Shown here: one piece after another, positions 1-6,612 of the stretch | How positions within the stretch are numbered: the first letter of the stretch is position 1 | Layout: the number at the start of each line of letters is the position of its first letter | Assembly (NCBI GenBank): GCA_020636135.1 | Contig: JACJYK010000001.1 | Location: 413,501 to 477,500 of the forward strand | DNA: 64,000 nt | Source of the DNA: Lewinellaceae bacterium | Lineage (GTDB): Bacteria; Bacteroidota; Bacteroidia; Chitinophagales; Saprospiraceae | Direction of reading: 5' to 3' | Position numbers and translations under genes: made by a program | The notes under the pieces: model-generated | The model's database searches: none | Seen by the model: only the letters and a program-made list of their open reading frames with translations | Told to the model about the DNA's origin: nothing

Positions 1-654
1 TTTTCCGGTGGTGAACACCTGCTTAAAATGTTCCATGGTTCCCGCGCCACCGGATGCAATGATGGGAATTGGCAACAGATCCGATAGCCGCGCCGTGGCT
101 TCCAGGGCAAATCCCTGTTTGGTTCCATCGTGGTCCATGGAGGTGAACAGGATCTCACCTGCGCCACGTTCGGTGCCTTCCCGTGCCCAGGCAAACAACT
201 CCAGTTCGGTTGGTATGCGTCCTCCATTCAGGTGCACATACCAACCCTGCTCCATCTGTTTGGCATCGATGGCAAGGACGATACACTGGCTACCGAATTC
301 TTTACTCAGGTCGTTGATGAGGTCGGGATTGCGTACCGCTGCAGAATTGATGGAAACCTTGTCGGCCCCTGATTCCAGGAGTACGCCAACATCTGCAACC
401 GAGCTGATGCCTCCGCCGATCGTAAATGGAATATTCAGCTCGGCAGCCACATGACGTGCAAGCTCTGCCAGGGTCTTCCGCTTCTCATGCGTAGCGGTAA
501 TGTCCAGGAAGACCAGCTCATCAGCGCCCTGACGACTGTAAGCTGCTCCCAGTTCTACCGGGTCGCCGGCATCACGCAGGTTGACAAAGTTGATGCCTTT
601 GACGGTGCGCCCGTCTTTGACATCGAGGCAGGGAATGATGCGTTTTGCTAACAT
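1..654 (-). CDS. hisF: Imidazole glycerol phosphate synthase, cyclase subunit HisF (C-terminus off the window)
   Basis: HisF is the (beta/alpha)8-barrel cyclase that joins ammonia from HisH to PRFAR, giving imidazole glycerol phosphate and AICAR. The reading frame starts at the ATG at 652-654 and is still open at base 1, so 218 residues are visible; the family is about 250 long, so roughly 30 C-terminal residues are missing. It opens with the typical LAKRIIPCLDVKDG. Both catalytic aspartates are in their usual places: Asp11 in CLDVKDG and Asp130 in LAIDAK. Phosphate-binding stretches are recognisable (FTIGGGI near residue 80, IASGGAG near 200). The start lies one base after the hisA stop, so translation is probably coupled. 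It is the last his gene visible; hisI/hisE is the likely next gene but lies outside. Confidence 0.97.
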   Translation of the reverse strand, partial: MLAKRIIPCLDVKDGRTVKGINFVNLRDAGDPVELGAAYSRQGADELVFLDITATHEKRKTLAELARHVAAELNIPFTIGGGISSVADVGVLLESGADKVSINSAAVRNPDLINDLSKEFGSQCIVLAIDAKQMEQGWYVHLNGGRIPTELELFAWAREGTERGAGEILFTSMDHDGTKQGFALEATARLSDLLPIPIIASGGAGTMEHFKQVFTTGK

Positions 655-655
655 A

Positions 656-1378
656 TCAGCTGGTTTGAAGTTGGACCAGAGCGGTCAGATCGATGGTCTT
701 TTCGTAAATGGCCTTACCGATGATGGCTCCCCGGCAACCGGCATCGTGGACGGCCATGACATCGTCAAGGTTCCTTATACCGCCGCTGGCGATCAGGTTT
801 TGGCCTGGGAATGTATGGCATACGGAGCGGTACAATCCGGTAGCCGGCCCGGTCATGGCACCATCTTTCGATATATCGGTCACGGTAAGCCAGGTGATTC
901 CCCGCGACTCCATATCCGCTATGTAGTCGGACAATAAGGTTGATTCCGTGGCCTGCCATCCATGGGTGGCAATGTAATTGTCACGGACATCCGCAGAAAG
1001 AATGATGCGGTCCGCGCCGAAAACCTCGATCCAGGAGGTGAATAGCTCCGGTTCGCGGTAGGCCAGACTGCCGATATTGACTTTGTCCACCCCCAGCTCA
1101 AAAAGGCGTTCCACCTCTTCGCGGTTACGAATCCCTCCGCCAAAATCGACGATGAGCCGGGTATGCTTCAGGATTCCTTCCACCTGGTTCCAGTGGATTA
1201 CTTTTTTTGCTTTTGCTCCTTCCAGATCCACCAGATGCAGGTGGGTAAATCCGGCATTCTCCAGGGTTTGCGCCATAGCTACCGGATCATTGGCATAAAC
1301 GGTCTCCTGACTGTAATCGCCCTGAAACAGTCGTACACATTGACCGCCCAGCATATCAATGGCAGGAAATATCAGCAT
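656..1378 (-). CDS. hisA: Phosphoribosylformimino-5-aminoimidazole carboxamide ribotide isomerase HisA
   Basis: HisA catalyses the Amadori rearrangement of ProFAR to PRFAR, the fourth step of histidine synthesis. The 240-residue product has the normal family length and a half-barrel repeat like HisF. It starts with LIFPAIDMLGG, placing the catalytic Asp8; the second catalytic aspartate is Asp130 in ILSADVRD. Phosphate-binding glycines appear in VDFGGGIR (about 78-84) and IASGGIR near the C-terminus. The ATG at 1376-1378 is 3 bases after the hisH stop, and its own stop nearly touches the hisF start. It is an ordinary intact member of the operon. Confidence 0.97.
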   Translation of the reverse strand: MLIFPAIDMLGGQCVRLFQGDYSQETVYANDPVAMAQTLENAGFTHLHLVDLEGAKAKKVIHWNQVEGILKHTRLIVDFGGGIRNREEVERLFELGVDKVNIGSLAYREPELFTSWIEVFGADRIILSADVRDNYIATHGWQATESTLLSDYIADMESRGITWLTVTDISKDGAMTGPATGLYRSVCHTFPGQNLIASGGIRNLDDVMAVHDAGCRGAIIGKAIYEKTIDLTALVQLQTS

Positions 1379-1381
1379 GGT

Positions 1382-1978
1382 TTATCCTTTTACAAATTGT
1401 TCCAGAATCCGGGCGCCTACCGGGCCTGACTTTTCCGGGTGAAATTGTGTAGCCACAAAGTTGTCTTTTTGCATCGCCGCTGAAAAGGGCTCAATATAAT
1501 TGCAGGTGGCTGCCGTATAGGGGCCTTGCTCGGCATAGTAGCTGTGTACAAAATAGACGTATTCTCCCTCTACGGATTCCGGCAAAAAACTTCCCGGTTC
1601 GCGGTGGATGGCATTCCAACCCATATGAGGCACCTTATGTTCGGATTGATTTTTTGGCACGAAACGTTTCACCTTCTGCGGTATGATGCCCAGGCATTCG
1701 GTATCATTTTCTTCCGAGTGCGTGCAGAGCAACTGCATACCCAGACATACGCCCAGGACCGGTTGCGTCAGGCTACGTATAACCTCATCCAATCCGTGGC
1801 GGCGCAGGTATGCCATCGTCGAACTGGCTTCTCCCACACCCGGGAAAATGACTTTATCGGCTTGCCGGATACGGTCATGATCGCCGGTAAGGGTGGCATG
1901 TACTCCCATGCGTTCCAGTGCAAAAAGGACCGAACGCACATTGCCGGCATTGTACTGAATGATGACTATATCTTTCAT
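1382..1978 (-). CDS. hisH: Imidazole glycerol phosphate synthase, glutaminase subunit HisH
   Basis: HisH is the class I glutamine amidotransferase that hydrolyses glutamine and channels ammonia to HisF. The product is 198 residues, the usual size. The nucleophile is Cys78 in GVCLGMQLL, and the His-x-Glu pair is His180/Glu182 in QFHPEKSG. The N-terminus (IVIIQYNAGNVRSV) and PGVGEAS are typical of the family. Its ATG overlaps the hisB stop by four bases (1975-1978), which suggests translational coupling. HisH and HisF are separated by hisA, a common arrangement. Confidence 0.97.
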   Translation of the reverse strand: MKDIVIIQYNAGNVRSVLFALERMGVHATLTGDHDRIRQADKVIFPGVGEASSTMAYLRRHGLDEVIRSLTQPVLGVCLGMQLLCTHSEENDTECLGIIPQKVKRFVPKNQSEHKVPHMGWNAIHREPGSFLPESVEGEYVYFVHSYYAEQGPYTAATCNYIEPFSAAMQKDNFVATQFHPEKSGPVGARILEQFVKG

Positions 1979-3093
1979 AACGTACCTTTTGTGGTGGGTA
2001 ACGAATCATCGGCGGGGTCACGACGTATAGCCATTCGGATGGCCCGGGCAAATGCTTTGAAGATGGATTCGATCTTATGGTGTTCGTTGTCACCGGTGCA
2101 CAGGATGTTCAGATTGCAAGCCGCTGTATCGGTAAAGGACTTGAAAAAATGAAAGAAGAGTTCGGTGGGTACATCACCGATCCGTTCACGGCGGAATTCA
2201 GCATCCCAAACTAACCATGGTCTCCCACCGAAATCAATGCCTACGTGGGCCAGGCTATCATCCATCGGTAAATAGAAGCCATATCGTTGTAAGCCTTTCT
2301 TGTCGCCCAACGTCTTACGGAAGGCTTCACCCAATGCCAGTGCCGTATCTTCGATCGTATGATGTTCATCCACTTCCAGATCTCCGTCGACTTTAACAGT
2401 AAGATCTATGCCGGCGTGCCTGGCGATCTGGTCCAGCATGTGATCAAAGAAACCCAGACCGGTAGCTATGACACTCTTGCCGGAGCCATCCAGGTTGAGC
2501 TGGATCAGTACATCGGTTTCTTTGGTGGTGCGGCGTATTTCGGCAGTGCGTGTTCCCAGTTTCAGAAGCCGGTAGATTGCCTCCCAGGAGCCGGTCGTCA
2601 GTGCAGTGATGGACTCCAGTGTGATATCTTTCAACACTGGATCCAGCGGCCGGATGTGGATACCCTGGCAACCCAGATTGCGTGCCAGCATCAGATCCGT
2701 CTCCCGGTCGCCGATGACAAATGAATGGCTCAGATCGTAATCACCGGAGAGATAGCCAGTCAATAAAGCAGTGCCGGGTTTGCGGGTAGGCGCATTTTCC
2801 TCTGGCAGCGTGCGGTCGATAAATATAGCATCAAAATGAATGCCTTCGCCGGATAATGCTTCAAGCATTTTTTGCTGTGCTGGCCAGAAGTCCGATTCCG
2901 GGAATGACGGCGTGCCCAGGCCATCCTGATTGGTGATCATGACCAGCTCAAAGTCCAATTCACGGGCAATGCGACCCAGCCAGGTGAATACTCCCGGGAC
3001 AAAGTCCAGTTTTGCCAGGCTGTCAACCTGGAAGTCGTAGGGCTCTTTGATCAATGTTCCGTCACGGTCAATAAATAATATTTTTTTTCCCAT
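1975..3093 (-). CDS. hisB: Bifunctional histidinol-phosphatase / imidazoleglycerol-phosphate dehydratase HisB
   Basis: This is a 372-residue fusion. Residues 1-175 form a HAD-type histidinol phosphatase with the DxDxT signature (Asp9 and Asp11 in FIDRDGTLI). Residues about 182-372 form imidazoleglycerol-phosphate dehydratase, with FFDHMLDQ near 215 and the metal-binding DEHHTIEDT near 242-250. The start at 3093 is chosen because MGKKILFIDRDG is the classical HisB N-terminus. An open frame extends 24 codons further upstream into hisC, but that extension has no family character. In the phosphatase half, the loop that carries a Cys/His zinc site in E. coli HisB reads LPEENAPTRKPG and has no cysteines, so this appears to be a variant without structural zinc. 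The stop overlaps the hisH start. Confidence 0.96.
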   Translation of the reverse strand: MGKKILFIDRDGTLIKEPYDFQVDSLAKLDFVPGVFTWLGRIARELDFELVMITNQDGLGTPSFPESDFWPAQQKMLEALSGEGIHFDAIFIDRTLPEENAPTRKPGTALLTGYLSGDYDLSHSFVIGDRETDLMLARNLGCQGIHIRPLDPVLKDITLESITALTTGSWEAIYRLLKLGTRTAEIRRTTKETDVLIQLNLDGSGKSVIATGLGFFDHMLDQIARHAGIDLTVKVDGDLEVDEHHTIEDTALALGEAFRKTLGDKKGLQRYGFYLPMDDSLAHVGIDFGGRPWLVWDAEFRRERIGDVPTELFFHFFKSFTDTAACNLNILCTGDNEHHKIESIFKAFARAIRMAIRRDPADDSLPTTKGTL

Positions 3094-3095
3094 GA

Positions 3096-4124
3096 TCAGG
3101 CGTTTTTGAAAGCTTGAATCAATGCATCGTTTTCCAGTGCAGTACCTACCGTAATGCGCAGACACCCTTCACACAGATGTACATTGGACCGGTTGCGCAC
3201 AATGATGCCTTCCTGACGCAGATGGTCATACCATTTTTTTGCATCATCCACCCGGACCAGAATAAAATTGGTGTCCGAAGGATAGACCCTTTCGACCATA
3301 GGTAGTTTTTCCAGCTCAACAGTCAGCCACTGACGCTGATCCAGGATCTTTTGGACCCACCAGTCTTTTTGGTTTTTATTGCGGATCGACTGCAGGGCTT
3401 GCTCCTGGGTATAGGTGCTTATATTATAGGGTGGTTTGACTTTATAAATGAGTTTGATGATTTCCGGTGTGGAAAAAGCCATACCCAGTCGTATCCCTGC
3501 CAGTCCCCAGGCTTTGGAGAAGGTCTGCATGATCACCAGATTGGGGTAGCGCTTGATCCAGGGAACAAATGATTTATCCGGGCAAAAGTCAATGTACGCT
3601 TCATCGATAACCACAATACCAGTAAAGGCTTCGACGATGCGGTGGACCAGATTTTGATCCAGCGCATTAGCCGTTGGGTTGTTAGGGTGGCAAAGGAACA
3701 GCAGTTTGGTCTGGGGCGTGGTTGCTTGGGCGATGGCGTCCGGTATCGGCTGGTAATCGTCGTCCAGGCTGACAGCTATCGTCTGGACATCGCAAATGTC
3801 GGCGGCAACCCGGTACATCCCATAGGTAGGATCCAATGTCATAATTTGATCGATGCCCGGTTGGCAAAAGATGCGGATCATCAGGTCAATGATCTCATCG
3901 CTGCCGTTGCCGAGGGCGATGTATTCGGCGGGAACTCCTTTGATGGCGGCAATCTTCTCCCTTACCAGAGCGTGATGTGGATCCGGATAGCGGTTCAGGC
4001 CGGTTTCGTAAGGGTTTTCATTGGCGTCCAGGTGGATTCCGCCGGTGCCTTCGAAGTCATGCCTTGCTGAGGAATAGGGTGTCAATCGCCAGATGTTTGG
4101 CCGTACCAGATTTTCCAGATTCAT
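3096..4124 (-). CDS. hisC: Histidinol-phosphate aminotransferase HisC
   Basis: This is a PLP-dependent class I/II aminotransferase converting imidazole-acetol phosphate to histidinol phosphate with glutamate as donor. The 342-residue product starts LENLVRPNIWRLTPYSSAR. It has LDANENPY near residue 32, PNNPT at 147-151, VIDEAYIDF at 172-180, and the PLP Schiff-base lysine at Lys204 in TFSKAWGLAG. The phosphate-binding arginine follows in IRLG. Its ATG overlaps the hisD stop by four bases, and the stop is two bases before hisB. It is slightly shorter than E. coli HisC but complete. Confidence 0.96.
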   Translation of the reverse strand: MNLENLVRPNIWRLTPYSSARHDFEGTGGIHLDANENPYETGLNRYPDPHHALVREKIAAIKGVPAEYIALGNGSDEIIDLMIRIFCQPGIDQIMTLDPTYGMYRVAADICDVQTIAVSLDDDYQPIPDAIAQATTPQTKLLFLCHPNNPTANALDQNLVHRIVEAFTGIVVIDEAYIDFCPDKSFVPWIKRYPNLVIMQTFSKAWGLAGIRLGMAFSTPEIIKLIYKVKPPYNISTYTQEQALQSIRNKNQKDWWVQKILDQRQWLTVELEKLPMVERVYPSDTNFILVRVDDAKKWYDHLRQEGIIVRNRSNVHLCEGCLRITVGTALENDALIQAFKNA

Positions 4125-5416
4125 GATGACTGATCGTTGAGATTTTGTAATCGGATGGATACCGCGCGGGCATGAGCTTGCAGTTGCTCTGCCTCTGCCA
4201 TGGCAATAATTGCCGGCCCCAGGTTTTGTAGTCCTGCCGGTGTGATTTTCTGGAAGGTTATTTTTTTCAGATAGGCGTCCAGGTTAACACCGCTGTATGA
4301 ACGGGCATAACCATTGGTAGGCAAGGTATGATTGGTGCCAGAGGCATAATCTCCGGCGGATTCCGGGGTAAAATTACCGATGAACACCGAGCCCGCATTG
4401 ATGATCTGACTGGCTCTCTGGTCGGCATTTTCTCCGGTAATGATTAAATGTTCAGGAGCGTATGCATTAACAAAATCAACCATGTCTTGTTCTTCCTGCA
4501 GGAGTATCGATTTGCTGTGAGCAAGTGCACCCAGGGCCAGGTCGCTCCGGGGCAGCGCGGCGCACTGGCGATCAACTTCTTCCAGGGTCGCTTCCACCAG
4601 GACTTTATCCCGGGCTACCAGCACGACCTGGGAGTCGACTCCATGTTCGGCCTGGGACAGCAGATCTGCAGCCAGGAAAGCAGGTATACTTCCGGCCCCA
4701 GCCCATACCAGCACTTCAGATGGTCCGGCCGGTAAATCGATGGCCACACCCTGTTGCTGGACCAGCTGCTTGGCGGCGGTAACATACTGGTTGCCGGGTC
4801 CGAAGATCTTATAAACCCGGGGTATGGTGGCGGTTCCATAAGCCATTGCTGCAATGGCCTGCGCACCGCCGGCTTTGAAGATCTTCCCAACACCTACTTC
4901 ATGTGCCGCAACCAGCATTTCGGGGATCAGGTTACCATTTTTGTCCGGGGGTGTACAAATGATGACCTCCCTGCATCCGGCAATGCGTGCTGGAATGGCC
5001 AGCATCAGGATAGTGGAGAAGAGCGGTGCGGTGCCTCCCGGAATATACAGGCCTACTTTCTCGATGGGTACGCTCTTTTGCCAGCAGGTGACGCCGGGAG
5101 ATGTCTCCAGCTGCCGTTCGGGATCTTTTTGTAATTGATGAAACCGCTCGATGTTTTTTGCGGCCGTCCGGATAGCATCCAGTAAGCCATCATCGACTTG
5201 TGCATAAGCTGCTTGGATTTCCTCTTCGGATACTGCAAGGTGGCCGAGTTCTGCACCATCAAACAGAGCTGTGAAGCGAAGGACGGCGTCGTCTCCCTCA
5301 TTTCTGACCGCATCCAGGATAGGCTGTACTTTCCCGGTGATCTGCGACCAGTCCATCACCGGGCGGGTGATGAGATCCGGCCAGCGGTCTCGTGTTGGCT
5401 CATTGAATTGTCGCAT
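4121..5416 (-). CDS. hisD: Histidinol dehydrogenase HisD
   Basis: HisD carries out the final two NAD-dependent oxidations of histidinol to histidine. The product is 431 residues, normal for the family. Zinc-binding positions are recognisable: Gln255 and His258 in LSQAEHG, and Asp356 in ESAGDYASG. The catalytic Glu322-His323 pair is in APEHLI. Further conserved blocks are GLYIPGGTAPLFST near 122-135, GPGNQYVTAAK near 206-216 and DLPAGPSEVLV near 227-237. It overlaps hisC by four bases and shares one base with the hisG stop, so it is tightly coupled within the operon. Confidence 0.97.
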   Translation of the reverse strand: MRQFNEPTRDRWPDLITRPVMDWSQITGKVQPILDAVRNEGDDAVLRFTALFDGAELGHLAVSEEEIQAAYAQVDDGLLDAIRTAAKNIERFHQLQKDPERQLETSPGVTCWQKSVPIEKVGLYIPGGTAPLFSTILMLAIPARIAGCREVIICTPPDKNGNLIPEMLVAAHEVGVGKIFKAGGAQAIAAMAYGTATIPRVYKIFGPGNQYVTAAKQLVQQQGVAIDLPAGPSEVLVWAGAGSIPAFLAADLLSQAEHGVDSQVVLVARDKVLVEATLEEVDRQCAALPRSDLALGALAHSKSILLQEEQDMVDFVNAYAPEHLIITGENADQRASQIINAGSVFIGNFTPESAGDYASGTNHTLPTNGYARSYSGVNLDAYLKKITFQKITPAGLQNLGPAIIAMAEAEQLQAHARAVSIRLQNLNDQSS

Positions 5417-6273
5417 CAGATGATCATTTTTTGGATGGGTACCACCAGGATTCCCTGGGCTCCTTTCGCTTTCAGTTCATGGATGATCTCCCAGAATTTA
5501 TCTTCCTGGATGACGGTATGCACCGAACTCCATCCGGACATGGCCAGCGGCAATACCGTCGGACTTTTCATCCCGGGCAGGATGGCAATGATCTCTTCAA
5601 GACGCTCGTTGGGGGCGTTAAGAAGGATGTATTTGTTGCTTTGTGCTTTCAATACCGATTCCATCCGGAATACCAGCTGATCCAGGATCCGCCTCTTGGC
5701 TTCACTCATATGAGGGGTAGCCGCCAGCACCGCTTCGGATCGCAGGATCACTTCTTTCTCAACCAGATTATTCTGGAAGAGGGTGTTACCGGAACTGACC
5801 AGGTCACAGATCCCCTCGGCCAGTCCGATGGCGGGGGCTATTTCGACGGAGCCGGAGATGACATGGATCTCGGCATCCACCTGGTTTTGTTCCAGATAGT
5901 TGCGTAAGGTATTCGGGTAGGAGGTGGCTATTTTTTTGCCCTGAAAGTCGCCGATGCCGGCGTAAGGCTGGCCTTTCGGTACGGCCAGGGACAGGCGGCA
6001 TTTGGCAAAGCCCAGTGGCAGGACCGTATCCAGCTGGCAGCCGGTCTCTACCAGTAAATTTTCTCCGATGATACCGATGTCGGCGACACCGTCTTCGACG
6101 TATTGGGGGATGTCCGAATTGCGCAGGTAAAGAACATCAAGCGGAAAATTCTTGGCCTGGGCGCGCAACTGGTCGCGGCCGTTGTCCACTTTGATCGAAC
6201 AATCGCTGAGCAACCCGAGGGAGTCTTCCAGCAATCTTCCGGACTTTTGAATAGCAATCTTTAATCGTTCCAT
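5416..6273 (-). CDS. hisG: ATP phosphoribosyltransferase HisG (long form)
   Basis: HisG is the committed first enzyme of the pathway, condensing ATP with PRPP, and is normally feedback-inhibited by histidine. The 285-residue product is the long, hexameric form. The catalytic type II periplasmic-binding-like domain covers about residues 1-210 (start LKIAIQKSGRL, then DIGIIGENLL, and SGNTLFQNNL). The C-terminal part, about 211-285, matches the PII-like HisG_C regulatory domain (LLNAPNERLEEIIAILPGMKSPTV). As the long form it does not need HisZ, and no hisZ is seen. It is the first structural gene after the attenuator: its ATG at 6271-6273 lies just past the T-run of the leader terminator. Confidence 0.97.
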   Translation of the reverse strand: MERLKIAIQKSGRLLEDSLGLLSDCSIKVDNGRDQLRAQAKNFPLDVLYLRNSDIPQYVEDGVADIGIIGENLLVETGCQLDTVLPLGFAKCRLSLAVPKGQPYAGIGDFQGKKIATSYPNTLRNYLEQNQVDAEIHVISGSVEIAPAIGLAEGICDLVSSGNTLFQNNLVEKEVILRSEAVLAATPHMSEAKRRILDQLVFRMESVLKAQSNKYILLNAPNERLEEIIAILPGMKSPTVLPLAMSGWSSVHTVIQEDKFWEIIHELKAKGAQGILVVPIQKMII

Positions 6274-6282
6274 GGTATGGTG

Positions 6283-6322
6283 TTAAAATAAAAAAGGCTT
6301 ACCAAGCAGTTGGCAAGCCTTT
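6283..6322 (-). terminator. Leader (attenuator) terminator before hisG
   Basis: On the minus strand the sequence forms a hairpin with arms AAAGGCTTGCCAA and TTGGTAAGCCTTT around a CTGC loop (one mismatch), followed at once by a T-rich run TTTTTTATTTT. It lies between the His-codon leader peptide and hisG and ends about 10 bases before the hisG ATG. The 5' arm is also complementary to a segment inside the leader peptide gene (6356-6369), so this is a conditional terminator rather than the end of a gene. Confidence 0.9.
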
Positions 6323-6369
6323 GATGTTTTTTCATAGTTGACCTTACATCATACCGCTTCACCAGCTGC
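6306..6369 (-). promoter_or_regulatory. Predicted antiterminator of the his attenuator
   Basis: The minus-strand segment GCAGCTGGTGAAGC (6369-6356) can pair with GCTTGCCAACTGC (6318-6306). Read antiparallel, AAGC pairs with GCTT and GCAGCTGG pairs with CCAACTGC with one mismatch, leaving a small internal loop. This uses the 5' arm and loop of the hisG leader terminator, so both hairpins cannot form together. A third hairpin, GCTG...CAGC around CCCGTGGG (about 6382-6365), would sequester the upstream strand when the ribosome does not stall. These are the pause, antiterminator and terminator states expected of ribosome-mediated attenuation. Pairing was worked out by eye. Confidence 0.78.
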
Positions 6370-6417
6370 CCACGGGAACAGCATATGATGATGGTGATGA
6401 TGTATTGGATAATTCAT
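6349..6417 (-). CDS. His-operon leader peptide (22 codons, six consecutive His)
   Basis: This short frame starts at the ATG at 6415-6417 and ends with TGA at 6349-6351. It begins MNYPI, continues with six histidine codons in a row (6402-6385: five CAT and one CAC), then MLFPW and a short Ala/Gly/Glu tail. It sits directly upstream of a terminator hairpin and the hisG start, with a competing antiterminator overlapping its last codons. This is the logic of the enterobacterial hisL leader: low charged tRNA-His stalls the ribosome on the His run, the antiterminator forms, and transcription enters hisG. The peptide itself is probably not functional. The start is the only ATG upstream of the His run before the tRNA. 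Confidence 0.88.
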   Translation of the reverse strand: MNYPIHHHHHHMLFPWAAGEAV

Positions 6418-6441
6418 GAATCCAGCTATTAATTCAGGATT

Positions 6442-6517
6442 TGGTGGTACCTCCCAGGGTCGAACTGGGGACACCAGGATTTTCAGTCCTGTGCTCTACC
6501 AACTGAGCTAAGGTACC
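6442..6517 (-). tRNA. tRNA-Phe (GAA)
   Basis: A 76-nt cloverleaf can be folded on the minus strand. The acceptor stem is GGTACCT/AGGTACC with discriminator A and an encoded CCA end. The D-arm stem is GCTC/GAGC. The anticodon stem is CAGGA/TCCTG with loop CTGAAAA, giving anticodon GAA (Phe). The T-arm CCCAG/CTGGG encloses TTCGACC. The 3' end lies only 24 bases before the ATG of the His-rich leader peptide, too little room for a separate promoter, so it is probably the first element of the his operon transcript and released by RNase P and 3' processing. Confidence 0.96.
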
Positions 6518-6559
6518 ATTCTTCAATCAAGCCTTACGGTACTTCACCGAAAGGGAATG

Positions 6560-6589
6560 CAAATTTATACTCTTTTTTATTAACCCAAA
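6560..6589 (-). promoter_or_regulatory. Predicted Bacteroidota-type promoter for tRNA-Phe and his operon
   Basis: The minus strand has TTTG (6589-6586), an 18-base spacer and TAAATTTG (6567-6560), matching the Bacteroidota TTTG / TAnnTTTG consensus. Transcription would start near 6553, about 36 bases before the mature 5' end of tRNA-Phe. No comparable site fits between the tRNA and the His leader, so this is the best candidate promoter for the whole tRNA-Phe/leader/hisGDCBHAF unit. Confidence 0.65.
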
Positions 6590-6612
6590 ATAAACCACTG
6601 CATTTTTTGTCC

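Noticed and set aside
3094..3165. N-terminal extension of HisB by 24 residues
   Set aside because: It overlaps hisC and has no similarity to HisB; the ATG at 3093 gives the canonical DxDxT-proximal start.
6385..6402. The six His codons as a His-tag vector remnant
   Set aside because: The run lies in a leader frame directly before hisG with matching terminator and antiterminator pairing; no vector-like sequence surrounds it.
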